Shown here: one piece after another, positions 49,004 to 61,279 of the stretch | Position numbering within the stretch: the stretch's first letter is position 1 | Layout of the letters: each line of letters opens with the position of its first letter | DNA from: Tetmemena sp. SeJ-2015 | Lineage: Eukaryota > Ciliophora > Spirotrichea > Sporadotrichida > Oxytrichidae | Assembly: GCA_027382625.1 (NCBI GenBank) | Contig: JAJKFJ010020891.1 | Location: 1-64,000 of the forward strand | DNA length: 64,000 nucleotides | Reading direction: 5' to 3' | Program-made: the position numbers and the translations under genes | The notes under the pieces: model-generated | Told to the model about the DNA's origin: nothing | Database searches by the model: none | The model's input: the letters and a program-made list of their open reading frames with translations, nothing else

Positions 49004-49330
49004 ATGATTTATTATAAGACTAATCCAAAGATATTGTATTTAAATTATATTATAAATGATTCCCAAAAGTATGAAAAAACATTTGAATTAATTGTAATTA
49101 CCTCCTTATTCGAAGAAATATATGAAGAAAAGATAGAGAAATGCTCAATTCTAATCAAAATAAAACCAGATGCTTCCATTCATTTAAAAATTTTATCATC
49201 GATAATTTATTAAAAAATATACAGGTTTATGGCAGTTAAAATTGCTCAAACACCCCGCAATCTGCGGCTTATTGAACAGCCAATAAAAATTAATGTAAAC
49301 TTTTCAATACCTTTGTCTCGCTCTCAGTGA
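49004..49330 (+). CDS. orphan frame of 108 codons
   Basis: ATG to TGA, 108 codons, with its only reassigned stop (TAA) at codon 70, an unusually long run for this AT-rich DNA. Reads MIYYKTNPKILYLNYIINDS, FELIVITSLFEEIYEEKIEK, IKIKPDASIHLKILSS, then IYRFMAVKIAQTPRNLRLIE, QPIKINVNF. It starts 13 bp after the preceding orphan frame. Not recognised; gene or gene segment. Confidence 0.4.
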
Positions 49331-49549
49331 TCAACGCACTTTATTTTATTTAATTTCAATATTTGCCGATTAAAAATCTTCAGTGTAATATCCGAAGCAA
49401 AGTTTTATAAGGATAAATTTCCTATACTTTTAACAGAATACTTGATCGATGACTTCACCTCTCTAATTTAAATTTAACTATCTTCGTTAATATTGAGAAG
49501 AATTTGGGATGATATAAGCATCTCTTTTTAATAAAAAAAAGCATTTTGC

Positions 49550-49840
49550 TTATGCTAGCATGATAGGTCAATCCAGCTAGTTTGGCTAAAGCGACTCATA
49601 CTTACGCAGCGGCCCTCAAACTTCCATCCTCTTGGACGCTGAAGACTCACCCTCTGATAGCCTTGGATGAGGTCTCTCAAGCTTGCCGAGATTTGAACAA
49701 AAGATGGCCTAGAATCCATATAGGTGCGGCCTGGAGGCTGTTTGCTTGGACTTGGTTTTAGTCACTGTATGCATATTGGCTGAGTCGACCTCCTATGCTA
49801 ACTCTAGCAAAGTACGTTTTTTTTTTAAAGTTTGGCAGCA
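49550..49840. other. GC-rich coding-like island, strand uncertain
   Basis: A sharp GC-rich island in AT-rich DNA. On + one frame gives NPASLAKATHTYAAALKLPS, LDEVSQACRDLNKRWPRIHI, AAWRLFAWTWFQSLYAYWLS; another + frame and two - frames are also partly open, so strand and frame are undecided. Likely a segment of another gene or a transposon piece. Confidence 0.35.
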
Positions 49841-50302
49841 TCATAGTCTCACATTTTTAACGATAATAATTAAATTTAAATTAGAGAAATCGAAGTTATC
49901 GAGCAAGGAACTGCTGCATTGTATTTTAGAAACCATTTATTTTCTCTCATATAATTTATGTATAAATAAATAATAATATTTATTTCAATTTTAGTCTCTT
50001 GACCACAATTTAATCATTCCCATTTTATTTTATTCGAAAGGAAAAATCTATTGTCATCCACCTAAGCTATAATATTTTATTTATCAAAAAATGATAATCT
50101 AAATCAATCACTATAAATTAAGAAGTTTTTGAAAGATGTAAAATTATAATGAGAAAATTTTTAATCATTCAATTAAATGAAATTATAATTATTTAATAAA
50201 AATTTAACTTTTTAAGATTTTGAATACTTAAAATCTTGAATATTCGAAGATTAAATCCTTATAAACTAGAGTGAAATTGTAATGATTATAAAATAATAAA
50301 AA
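49841..50302. other. intergenic, upstream of S
   Basis: AT-rich. TTGAATATTCGAA at 50236-50248 is the upstream element of S. Confidence 0.4.
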
Positions 50303-51686
50303 ATGTTGCCAAAAAGTATTTTTTCAGAAATATTTGCTTTCTTTTCAGTGAACTGGAACTATCTTAAGAGAAGAAATCTCAGCAAATCAGAAAGAGAGGC
50401 ATTTAGTTTAATTCAAATCATAAATGATTACCCACTTAAATTGAAAATTAAGGAATAGTTGAAAAACTTAGAAAGCTTAGATTATCTTCCATATGTCTAT
50501 CACAATTTTGAGATTTTACTAGATAATTAGAGTGCTTATATTCGCTATTATGTGAATTTTATGTACCAAATACAAAAATAAATCGGCAAGTAATTTTATA
50601 TGAGCTTAAATTTAAGCAACATTAAATCATTTCAAGAATCTCATTTAATCCTGTTTTAAATGATTGCCATTTCGTAATAAAAAACTCCAAAAAATTTAAA
50701 TCTACTATACCTCACAATGAAATTAAATGATAATCCATATGAAAATTATATCGAATTGGATTAAGAGTTGTAATGCATGATACCGCTTTTTAGAAGTTTA
50801 AAATTATTCAATCATAATGTGGGGCATTCTGTTTCAACTAAAGCATTCAGAATACTCAATGGCGGCAACAACTATAATCAATCATAAAAAATTATTTTGC
50901 AAATATAAAATTAGAAGGCAAGAGACCTATTGATCTCTTCAAACAGTGGTTTAACTTAAAATGAAAAAGCAAACCTTGTTTCAATTAAACTTGAATCCAC
51001 GGATGTATATGATCCGAAGATGTTTGAAAAATTTTCAGATGTTAAAAACTGCGACTTCATGAACTGCTACTTAAGTTGTTTTTGCTTTGAAATAATGAAA
51101 TCTTGGAAGTAATTAAAGTTTTTGATTTTTAACATCTTAACAGAGTAGCCTCAAAGATACACTTTGGATATCTATGATAAGTATGGACTAATAAACACTT
51201 TACCTTTAGAAATTCTGGGTAATTTTATCCTGCTTGAGAATTTATCATTGACTCTAAATGCTCCAATTGAAATGGAGGAAGTGTTCAGGAATTTAAATTC
51301 AAAGGGTCTTAAGACATTTGAAGCTATTTTCCTTTCTCCTTATTCAATCTAGTCATATTAACTTGTTAAATATAAAGCGAATGTATAAATTACAATCATA
51401 TGTCCTCAAATTATTCTAATTGAGAAGAATTAAGACCAAAACGACGTAATATTTTCAGTAGAGTACTTAGAATCTCAAATTAAGAAACTCAGATGTGAAG
51501 ATGAAGTTAAAATTTTCCAAAGTAACTCAAAAAATAAACTCTTATGGGTAGATTGATTCTATCGTTTTAAGAAAGCAAGCGTATGACTACCAAGTGAGTT
51601 CTTTTATAGAGGAGTAGTTCGTCCAAATTGAAATTAAAGTAAAAGATCATCATGGCGTTAAAAAACAAGTAATACCATATAATTGA
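50303..51686 (+). CDS. array paralog S, single-base frameshift near the 3' end
   Basis: Starts MLPKSIFSEIFAFFSVNWNY, RRNLSKSEREAFSLIQ. Open for 403 codons with no TGA, including SAYIRYYVNFMYQIQKQIG, HSVSTKAFRILNGGN, YDPKMFEKFSDVKNC, CYLSCFCFEIMKSW, LPLEILGNFILLENLSLTL, ICPQIILIEKN. An extra A at ~51512 (AAAA where Q has AAA) shifts it; in the corrected frame it ends VLRKQAYDYQVSSF, HHGVKKQVIPYN. Probable sequencing error or very young lesion in a homopolymer. Confidence 0.75.
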
Positions 51687-52095
51687 CTAAAAGCAACTTT
51701 ATTATAAATATTAGATATAATTTAATAAATTTAATTTAAAAATTATTAGATTAATTCTTTTTTTTTCTATTCTGAGATGCTTTATTTATATATTTTTTCC
51801 TTGAAATACTTTGACATTTGTCTCATTATTTTTTTAATAACAGTATTTCTATAAAAAATACTTTAAAAATTACTAAAACTAAAGATCTAATTAAATCCTT
51901 TACCTTATTAAACCAAAAAAAACTTTATTAAATTTTATAATTACTTTGACTTCCAAAAAAATTTTATAGATAAATTTAATTATATTTTTATTTTAAAAGA
52001 ATAAACTCTTAGAGAAATAATATTATGAAAATGGAAGAAAGTCATTTCCTTTACATTAAAATATTATAATGATTTATTTAATAAAAAATCAAAGT

Positions 52096-52600
52096 TTTTA
52101 AGATAATTTTTGCTCCTAAATCAAATTATACCAGTTATAAGGGACAATTTTAACATCTAAGGCCTTAAATTTATGTCCTATATAATTCAATTAGAGGGCA
52201 GATATTCCTCATAAAAATTATCCTTTCGACTATTTTTTTCTGTATAGTTAAATTAACTATAAGTGCATTATTAAAATATAACAAAAGTTGTAGATACAGT
52301 AAAAATAATTTAAAGTCATCATAGAGGAGCTAAGCTACAATTCTAATGCTAAAATCATTTGGTTTTAAATCAAAGGACATGCAGTACAAAAAATTACGCA
52401 TTATTTCTAGAATGCATTTGAAGTTAATTAAACACTAGTGAGAAAAAAATAGCCGAAAGTTAATTTTTATTAAGAATATAAGCCCTATAACTAACTTATT
52501 TAGAACAAATACTTAAGGCGTATGATCTTAAAATTGTTCTTAGCATATATACTTGGATTTAGGAGCAAAATTTAGCCTAAAAACTTTATCTTTTTTAAAT
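52096..52600. mobile_element. decayed foldback element, third copy
   Basis: The left part has GATAATTTTTGCTCC, CAGTTATAAGG, ACATCTAAGGCCTTAAATTT and CCTTTCGACTATTTTTTTC; the right part has the complements in reverse order (AAAAAAATAGCCGAAAG, TTTAGGAGCAAAATTTAGC). These match the arms of the elements at 17.6 and 26.9 kb. Poly-G ends are lost. Confidence 0.6.
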
Positions 52601-52614
52601 AGCAGAGAATTTAA

Positions 52615-52790
52615 TTAAAAAGAGAATAACTTTAAATAGCTTGGTAGTTGAAGTGTGAGATTTTTAGGTTAAATTTATTATCATTCGATAAAGCACTAAA
52701 TTCTAAGAAATTTTAATCCTTGTGGCTTCTTCTTAGAAGGTGTGCGGAGTGAGCTACTTCGGACACAAGTTTTTTAACTTGGTTAATTTG
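52615..52790. repeat. dispersed repeat, copy 2
   Basis: Partner of 12840-13045 (shared AAAAAGAGAAT, AGTTGAAGTGTG, TAAATTCTAAGAA, GACACAAGTT blocks in order). It directly follows the foldback relic, so it may belong to another element at the same insertion hotspot. Confidence 0.5.
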
Positions 52791-53283
52791 TTGGTTCAGA
52801 ATTAAAAACATCAATACTCTTCATTAGCACCTCCTATTGTAATGGTTGAATAACGAACTCATTTTATAATTTGGAGAGCTATCTAAAAAGCCCCATATTG
52901 AACTAGTTATCTTAAGATTTAACGGACAACTATTTACAATTCTTTATTTATTCATTTAATTTAATTCAGATTTTCATTTGAATTTTAAATATAATATAAT
53001 TGATTATAAAAATTTACTGCCCAACAGAGGCCCCACCTCTCAATATGATATACTTTTTATCATGAAGTATAATTATTTTTTAACTAAAAAACCTTTAAAT
53101 TTAATACAATTTAATTTTCAAATTTGATATTAAAAATAAAAACTAATTTAAACTTCAAATTAATATAATCTATCATCAATTTGCTTTTTATGATTATTTA
53201 TAAATACTGTATCTAAAAATATACAATAAAAATTAACTTAATTAAAAATCATTTACAGAAAAGTTTTAACATAAACATTTTAA

Positions 53284-53297
53284 TTTGAATATTCAAA
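53284..53297 (+). promoter_or_regulatory. palindromic upstream element of T
   Basis: TTTGAATATTCAAA, a perfect 14-bp palindrome, 54 bp before the ATG of T. Best-formed copy of the shared motif. Confidence 0.55.
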
Positions 53298-53337
53298 TAA
53301 ACCTATAATAATTAAGAATTAAATTATGATTATTAAA

Positions 53338-54724
53338 ATGCTATAAAATTCTATAAGATCAAGAATATTTGATTTCTTAAATATAAACTGGAATTATCTC
53401 TTGCGAAGAAATCTCTGCAAAGAAGAAAGAGATCTTTTTAGCAGCATGTAAACAAGAGAGAGTTTTAATAATTTTAGCCTTCAAATAAACTTAAAGTAAG
53501 ACTTGAATGATTTATAATCTCTAAAATACTTGCTATCTTCTTATAATTGCTTCACCCTCATAATAGAAGAAGATTCCACAAAAATAAACTTTTACCTCCA
53601 CCTTATAAATGCAATGCAGATGATGGTCAATAAGTAGTTTACAATAAGAGTTAATTTTACAAATATTGAGATATTTTAGGATACTCATGAAGCACTGATA
53701 CAAACTATTTCTCTTGCAAAAAATGCTCCAAATTTAACACTAAGCTCGTTAACATTTGGGGTAGATAATGTTTCAACTGAAAGAAAAGAAGGACTTCCTG
53801 CCTCAGTAAAGAGTATAGTGCCTACTTTTAGGTATTTATATTTTTTAAATCTTTCACTAGGATTTCATGTTTCTGAAAAAGCTTATAACATAATAAATCT
53901 GAATAACTAGCGATCTTAAAATATTACTTTGCAAATGAATAATTTACAAGCAAGAAATTTACTCATTTCCCATAATATAATTTCCAACTCTAATAATACG
54001 TAAAAGTATAAGTAACTAAAGTTTTAAGATGTGAAACTCTACGACCCAAAAATGCTGGAAGCATTCACTGAAATAGAAGACTGTAGTTTTCAAGCAATGC
54101 GTGTTAAGTTAGTTTAGTTTTGAAATAATGAAGTCATGGCAAAGAGTAACAAGTTTTAGGTTTAACTGTGGACAGAAGACTGTTGAACTTTCATAATAGG
54201 AAAAAGATGAGTATTTAAAATATGGTATGACTATGAGTTTCCCTCTTGATACTCTAAGATCTTTTAAAAAATTGCAAAGTCTCTCGCTTAATCTAGATTC
54301 TGCATTTTAAATTGAGTCTGTCTTTTAAAATCTTTCAACCACAGTGCTCAAATCATTTGAGGCAATCCTAATAACTGAGTAAACTTTAAAGTCATATTGC
54401 ATTTTGAAATACCCAAAAATCGATTAAGTCAAAATAGTAACTCCCAAATTGATATTGTTCGACAATTAAGAGGAGGTATTAAACTTATTTAACATCGAGG
54501 AAAGTATCTAGATTCAAATCAAGAAGCATTTGGGATAAATTGAATTCAAAATAAATGTAGACTTCAATTTAATATAAGATAAGAACTCAAAAGAATCAAT
54601 CACAATGAGCACACAACCATATGATTATGAGAATAGGTGCTATTAAGAAAAACAAACTGTTTTTGTAAAACTAATGATGGAAAGTTATGGAGTGTACGAA
54701 AAATAGATCTTAATTTCTCTATGA
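53338..54724 (+). pseudogene. array paralog T, single frameshift
   Basis: Starts MLQNSIRSRIFDFLNINWNY, RRNLCKEERDLFSSM. Open with no TGA to ~54095: YLLSSYNCFTLIIEEDS, TSLAKN-like middle, LSLGFHVSEKAYNIIN, MNNLQARNLLIS, LYDPKMLEAFTEIEDCSF. One extra base before QCVLSQFSFEIMKSW shifts the frame; the rest is open: LSLNLDSAFQIESVF, IVTPKLILFDNQEEV, STQPYDYENRCYQE, ending QILISL. Full-length version of the two relics at 44.9 and 56.9 kb. Confidence 0.75.
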
Positions 54725-55112
54725 GTAAAGAACTAAATTTAATTCCTTAAATTCATTTTAATTTTTATTTTTAAATTTGCTCTAAAATTAATAATGATGA
54801 AAACCATTTTTATTTCATGAAAAAGTTTAATAATTTTTGATTTCTAGAATTATTTTTAATATGTGCTATCCTTATAATAGAACATAATGAATCTAATATC
54901 ATTTTAATTTCAAATTAATGTATGAGTACTTGCAGATAAGGCAATTTATCCTTATTTATTTGAATTAAAAAAATAAAATGAATCATTTATTTAATTTTAA
55001 AAATTATTCAAACTTAATTTAACTTTTAAGATTTAAATAATTCAAATCTCGAATATTCGATAATATGTCTTATTAAAATTAAATGGAAATTTTAAAAATT
55101 ATAAAATAATAA
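54725..55112. other. intergenic T-U
   Basis: AT-rich; TCGAATATTCGA at 55049-55060 is the upstream element of U. Confidence 0.4.
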
Positions 55113-56489
55113 ATGTTGCCAAAAGGAATACTCGCAGAAATATTTGCTTTCTTTTCAATAAACTAGAACTATCTAAAATGTAGAAACCTTTGCAAATCTT
55201 AAAGAAAAGCATTTAATTTGATTTAAAAGACAAATTAATTACCACTAATATTATAAATAAAGGAATAGTTAATAAACATCGAAAGCTTAAATTATCTTCC
55301 AAATGCTTATCACAACTTTACTTTTAGAATAGATACTTATAATCCATATATTCGATTCTTAGTTGGTTTGCTTTGCCAAATGCAAAATAAAATAGAGAAA
55401 ACATTCCATTTGAGCTTAATTCTCAAAAATTAGAGTAAATTCCAAGAATCACATTTGATACTATTTTAAATGATCGCTTTTTCTTAGTAAAAGGCTCCAA
55501 AATATATAAATTTGCTCTTGTTGTATATGAAAAGTGATAAGACATTCGAAAGTGATAGTGAATATGAAAAGTAGTTATAATAAATAATGCCACTTTTTAA
55601 AAATTTAGTTTTATTCAAGCAGAGCTTAGGGAAAGATGTTTCATATTAAGCATTGAAAATCCTGAATGGTGGCAACATCAATAATCAATCATAGAAAATA
55701 TCTTTGCAAATATAAAATTAGGAGGCAAGAGACCTTTTGATATCTTGAAGCTAAGATTTATCAGAATAAGAAAAAGCAAAATTTGTTATAATAAAATTTT
55801 TTTATACAGAAATATTTTATCCAAAGATGTTTGAACGATTTTCAGATATGAAGGAATGCGAATTCATTGACTGCTACTTAAGTTGTTTTTGCTTTGAAAT
55901 AATGAAATCTTGGAAGTAATTAAAGTCTTTGATTTTTAACATTTTAGCAGAGTAGCTTCCAAGATACACTTTGGACAACTATGATAAGTATGGACTAATA
56001 AACACTTTACCTTTAGAAATTCTGGGAAATTTTCCCTTGCTTGAAAATTTATCTTTGACTCTCGATACTCCAATAGAAATGGAGGAAGTGTTCAGGAATT
56101 TAAATTCAAAGGGGCTTAAGACATTTGAAGCAATTTTCCTTACTCCTTAGTCAATTTAATCATATTAGCAGGTTAAATATAAAGGGAATGTATAAATTAC
56201 AATCATATGTCCCTAGATAGTTTTAATTGAGAAAAGTCAAGACCAAAATAACGTCATATTTTCAGTAGAGTACTTAGAATCTCAAATTAATAAACTCAAA
56301 TGCGAAGATGAAATTTAATTTTCCAAAGTCACTCAAAAAATATACTCTTCTGGTTAGATTGATTCTATCATTTTAAGAAAGCAAGTGTACGACTACTAAG
56401 TGAATTGCTTCAGAGAGGACGAGTTCGTGTAAATTAAAATAAAGATATAGAAAAAAAAATAATTTATCAATTTAATCAATTATTTTTGA
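55113..56489 (+). pseudogene. array paralog U, one TGA and altered C-terminus
   Basis: Starts MLPKGILAEIFAFFSINQNY: the invariant Trp of NWN is a Gln codon here (TGG to TAG). One frame of 459 codons with a single TGA at 55746-55748 (Ser TCA in S). CYLSCFCFEIMKSW, TLPLEILGNFPLLENLSLTL and ICPQIVLIEKSQ are intact. The extreme C-terminus (IQKKKQFINLINYF) differs from Q and S, so the true end may be lost. Confidence 0.72.
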
Positions 56490-56931
56490 ATTCTATTTTC
56501 AATTTAATATTTTACCTTTATTATATTTAATTAAAAATTCAATTTTAAGTTACTTTTTTCGCTTCAAAATTGGTCCATTATATAATTTTACTCGTAACTT
56601 TCAATTAAATTTTATATTTAAATTAATGCATCTCAATTTAAAAATATCTTAAAAAATTTGTTTTAATTATACCTTTTAACCTTTTATTATATTTTAAAAT
56701 AAAGACAAAAATTTGAATAACCTAAATGATTTACACAAATTTATAATTCCTTTATAGTATACTTGAAGAAATTATTTCAATATAAGGGTTAAAAATATGA
56801 AAGATCTTTAAGGTAATTTCCCCCATTTTAATTAAAATTTTTAAAAAATATTCAAATAAATAGTTAAAAAAAATATCAAAGAATGTAATTATAATTATTT
56901 TTTAGATTATTATTTTCAAAAGTCTAGAGAG
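56490..56931. other. intergenic U to relic
   Basis: AT-rich, no gene. Parts resemble the DNA after Q, consistent with block duplication. Confidence 0.35.
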
Positions 56932-57485
56932 TAAATAGAACAGCTTATAAAGTCTTGAGAAAGTTAATTAGAATGATTCATAAAGACATACTCAATGACA
57001 ACTGCAGATTTTATAAAAAATAATCAGAGACTTTGCAATTTAAAAGATTGTAGGGTCTCTAGATAAACTATTTTTTTGGAAACTATTTTCCATTTTTTGT
57101 TTCATTGCTATAGTTACTACGATTTTTGACTCTCTCTCTTATTAAAAAATTTAATCCCATTGCATTTAGAAGCACTCTAAAATCGATCATATAAAAATCA
57201 TCAGTCCCAAACTAATATTGTTTGAAAATTAAGAGGATGTCTTTAATTTATTTAATGTGAAGACAGTATCTTTAATATAATCAATAAGCATCTTTGACAG
57301 AATAATTTTTAGTTGAAAATAGACTTCAATCTTGTAAAAGCCTATACTTCTAAAGAATCAATCACTGTGAGTATTCAGCCATATGACTATGAGTAAAGGT
57401 TCTTTTTTGGAATAATAAACAGTTAAAGTGAAATTACTGATAGAAAGTCATGGGTTATACTAAATATCTATATTTGTATATGAGA
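56932..57485 (+). pseudogene. relic of an array gene, 3' third only (T-type)
   Basis: Matches the end of T: KIDHIKIISPKLILFEN, QEDVFNLFNVKTVS, DFNLVKAYTSKESITVS, QPYDYEQRFFFG, then a TGA near 57482. Upstream motifs are lost. It sits after a Q-type gene, as does the relic at 44.9 kb. Confidence 0.6.
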
Positions 57486-58558
57486 TAGCAGCAAACTTTA
57501 ATTCCTAAAAATTAATTACATTTAATTTTTCTCACAATCCTTAAAGATTTCTAAGGATAAAGCAAGGAACTAATTATTTTATAATTAAGAAGTTGGTATC
57601 TTAGCATTCCAGAATGAGTTTTATTAGTTATTATCCAATAATACATTAGCATAACAAAAAGTCAAAGAAAATTCACCCTTTAAGCAAGTCTTTGTGGAGT
57701 TTTTAACTATATACAATACTCCTCTGTAGAATTATCAAGCTGTGATGAATTAATTATTGCAAAATGCCGTGGAGAAATATGATTAACATTATTAGTGAAA
57801 TTTATATTATAAAACATGCTCATGAAATATTCTCAAACTTAAGACTGAATTAATAGCATATGATTTATCCAAAAAAACATTATCACTATATCTAATATAA
57901 TATATTATCTTAGCTTAAGAAGAAGAGATGAATACATTCAGAAAATACTTTATTAAGGCTCAAGAGATTTAAATGAGAAATTAAATAAGCTCTTCGTCCC
58001 TTTCTTCTTAAGAAGGAGGAATCAAAAAATGGACCTTTATTCATAGAGATTAAAAGTGGAAGATTCTTCCTGGCTTTCATTATCAAGGAGTTTTAATTAG
58101 GTATTAAATTTAATAGCTTTTTGTTTCCTCTTGTAAATAGAATCAAATTTAAAAAAAATCCCTTTCATATTTAAAATATTTTTTTTTTAAATGCTTTTTC
58201 TATTTCTCTCTATTCTTTTATTAGCTTATATTTAAATATAGAATCAATTTTCTGTAATCAGTCGTCATTTCTTATTTTTTCTCAAATAATTTTTGTAATA
58301 TAATGCAATTTTTTAATGAGAAATTATTTGCCAAGTAATTAAATTCTGATATTTCATTTTAGAAGCATTTAGTTCTAAAAAGAATCTTGGATGATATTTA
58401 GTATATTAATCTAAATCTAAATCTAAAATATAAAAAAATCATCATTAATAATTAATAAAATTATAAATAATTTATATAAATTATTAATGAATGAATTTTT
58501 TATAATATTATATATCCTTACCTTAACTTCAGAATCAAATTTTATAATTAAATTAAAA
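57486..58558. other. intergenic, duplicated with 45.6-46.4 kb
   Basis: Aligns patchily with the DNA following the first relic. No gene; no good copy of the TTGAATATTCAA element was seen before V. Confidence 0.4.
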
Positions 58559-59945
58559 ATGCTATAAAAATCTATAAGATCTGTAATTTTTTGTTTCTTA
58601 ACTGTAAACTGGAACTTTAAAATAAGGAGATGCCTCTGCAAAGCCGAGAAATCATAATTTTTTCTTCTTTAGAAAATGGACAGAAAACACTTGAAGTTAT
58701 AGATTGCAGATCCTATGCCAGAATTAGGCAGTTTAAAAAGACTTCTTGTTCAGTACAATTACTTTCTCCTCAAAATAAATAATTTGAGAATCAATAATTT
58801 CTGTGTCATCCACATTATATGTTAAATGCAAATAATGGCCCCAAAAGAATACTTTTTGAATTTAGAAATTAATGACCTTAGAGAATTTCAAGTAACCCAC
58901 CAAGCAATTTTCTGATAATTGGGTCTATAAATATCCTCAATAAAATAGAACGTAAACATTAACTAAATTGAGTTAAAAATAAATGATGGAGTAAATAATT
59001 ACAGAGTCGATTACTTAAGTGCTTTAAAATAACTTTTGCCTCTGATAAAAACAGTAATCATCGATAAACAAACTATCGGATATAAATTTTGTAATGATAT
59101 TTACGAAATGATTAATCAAAACAACACTCAGTAACCTTAAAGCATTTCCTTGAATATACAAGATTCATAAGTCAAATCTCAATTTATTTCCCTTGAAGAA
59201 GATTAAAAGCATAATATGAATTCAATAACAAGAACATTATCTATGTTCCATTCGGAAGTATTAGATTCTAAAATTTTTGAGAGTTTTAGAGAGATTGAAG
59301 TTTGCGAGTTCACTCAATGTTTTCTTAGTTGCTTTTGTTTTGAAATTATGAAGAGCTGGGAAAAGATAAAGCATTTGATATTTGTTTATGGATTTATAGC
59401 GAAAAAAATAGATGATGGCATCAAGCAAAATTTCTTAAGGCTTGGACTTTCAAATTGCTTCCCTATTGAAAATTTAGAGAGCTTTCAATAATTAGAGAAT
59501 CTATCTTTATCACTTTCTTATCCTGCAGAAATCGAAACAGTCTTCAAGTATTTAAAATCTCCAGTGTTTCAGAAATTTGAAGCAATCTTTCTGAGTCCAC
59601 TGCTGTTAAAATAGTTTTGCCTTGTTAAATATAAAAAAATCCCTAATATGACAATAGTCTGTCCCTAAATAATTTTATTTGACAAGGGAGAAGAGGTGTA
59701 CAATATAAAGAATTTGAGTGATTACATGCAATAAATGATAAGATAGAAATTGGAGGATAGTAAATTTTAAATTGATTTTTAAACAGAAAAATAATGCAGG
59801 TTAATAATCTCAGGGTTTAATTTAGCTAGACAATAGAGCATTTGATTATCAAAGATATTGTTACGAAATAAGTGCCAGGGTAAATGTCGCAATTAAAATA
59901 AAATAATATGGTGAAATCACAAAACAAGTATTTGTCTCTAAGTGA
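58559..59945 (+). pseudogene. array paralog V, one TGA and a 3' frameshift
   Basis: Starts MLQKSIRSVIFCFLTVNWNF. TGA in HQAIF-TGA-QLG near 58914 (Leu TTA in R). Otherwise open through RTLSMFHSEVLDSKIFESF, CEFTQCFLSCFCFEIMKSW, LENLSLSLSYPAEIETVF, MTIVCPQIILFDKGEEVYN. An extra T near 59768 (AAATTTTAAATTG versus AAATTTAAATTG in R) shifts the frame, and more disruption follows before AFDYQRYCYEISARVNV. Ends KQVFVSK, TGA 59943-59945. Confidence 0.72.
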
Positions 59946-60993
59946 AGAAAAAAATTAATAATTTATTTTCTAAACTATGATAGATAATTTATAAAAATAT
60001 TCTAAAATCTTTGAATAATGCTTCTTTAATCAACTTTAAAGATAATGTAATTTTAATTAAATTAAATTAATTAAAGATAACTTTTTAAAATTTAGCTTCT
60101 TTTTCACAAAGGTGAAACTTATTTCATAATTCATTCAAATATAATTATAAATGAAGGGAGGTTTGCTGATTATTAAAGTTTAATTAAAATCTTAAATAAT
60201 ATTATCAATTAAAAAGCAGAACCATAGCTAATAAAGTTATCCCAAAATTTTAAAAATTTATTATTTTTAATGTAGTAAAATTAATCTGAATCCTTTTAAT
60301 AAAATACCACATTTTAGATTAAATAGTGAGAGCCTGTTCATTTTATAAAATTTAAATTAAATTTAAGTTCTTAATTTGAAGAAATTTGTGAAAAAAGAAA
60401 AAAATTATTTTAAATTCAATTCAAAATAAAATTCAGATACTTCTAGTCCTTATTAAAATAAAAGATGCTCATAGCTTGAATATTAAAGTGGACTTGAAAC
60501 TTTTAAAATTTAAAATAACCCAAATTTCCGAATTCTTAAGCTTGTATGTTGATCAATTAAAAATTAGAATACTTTTCTTCGTGAATTTGATTTGTAGCAT
60601 TCTTCATCAGTGATGAACATTATTTGATTTTAAATATGCATATGTTTTAAACTTGTACCACTTATAAATCTTAATTGAAAGGCCCAAATCAAATCTTGCA
60701 AGGATATAAAAGTTCTGAGAATTTTATGCTTAATTGAAGGTCGTAATAATTATTTAAAGTGAGAATCCTCAACATCCTCATATTTGTCCCATTTAGTTAA
60801 TTCAGAATTTTAATTATCCAGGAGAATTCGCACCTAAAATGCATTTTATTTTACAAAAATTAAATGCTTATACAAATCAATCACTCAAAATAATATAATT
60901 TTTTAAAAGCAATCATTAATTTATTCCTCATTTATTCGAATGATTTATCTCATTATAATATGAAAGAAAAGTTTAGAATTGTAAAATTAAAAT
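59946..60993. other. intergenic V to 5' fragment
   Basis: AT-rich; no gene or repeat recognised. Confidence 0.3.
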
Positions 60994-61068
60994 AATGCTA
61001 CCTAGAGTATCTCTCTATGAAATATATGCTTCCTTTTCAGTGAACTAGAACTATCTTTGAAGAAGTTA
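60994..61068 (+). pseudogene. 5' fragment of an array gene
   Basis: About 25 codons, MLPRVSLYEIYASFSVNQNY, match the N-terminus of Q/S/U, with the Trp of NWN changed to TAG as in U. It then meets a TGA and similarity stops. Truncated relic. Confidence 0.6.
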
Positions 61069-61279
61069 AAGTTAATTTTATATTGACATTTATTATATTC
61101 ATTTATACTATTGATAATCAAGATAAGCTCAAATAAAAAACTATTAAATAATATAAAGGTTATATCTTTAAAAAATAATAATTTTTTAAACATAAATAAT
61201 ATAAATATCTATAATTTGAATATTTAATTAAGAGTATTAAAAGAGTAAACATTAACGAGTAATGATAATAATAATTAAA

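Larger units (their letters stand above)
51687..53337. other. long intergenic S-T with a foldback relic and a dispersed repeat
   Basis: Holds the decayed foldback element (52096-52600), dispersed repeat copy 2 (52615-52790) and the upstream element of T (53284). No gene seen. Confidence 0.5.
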
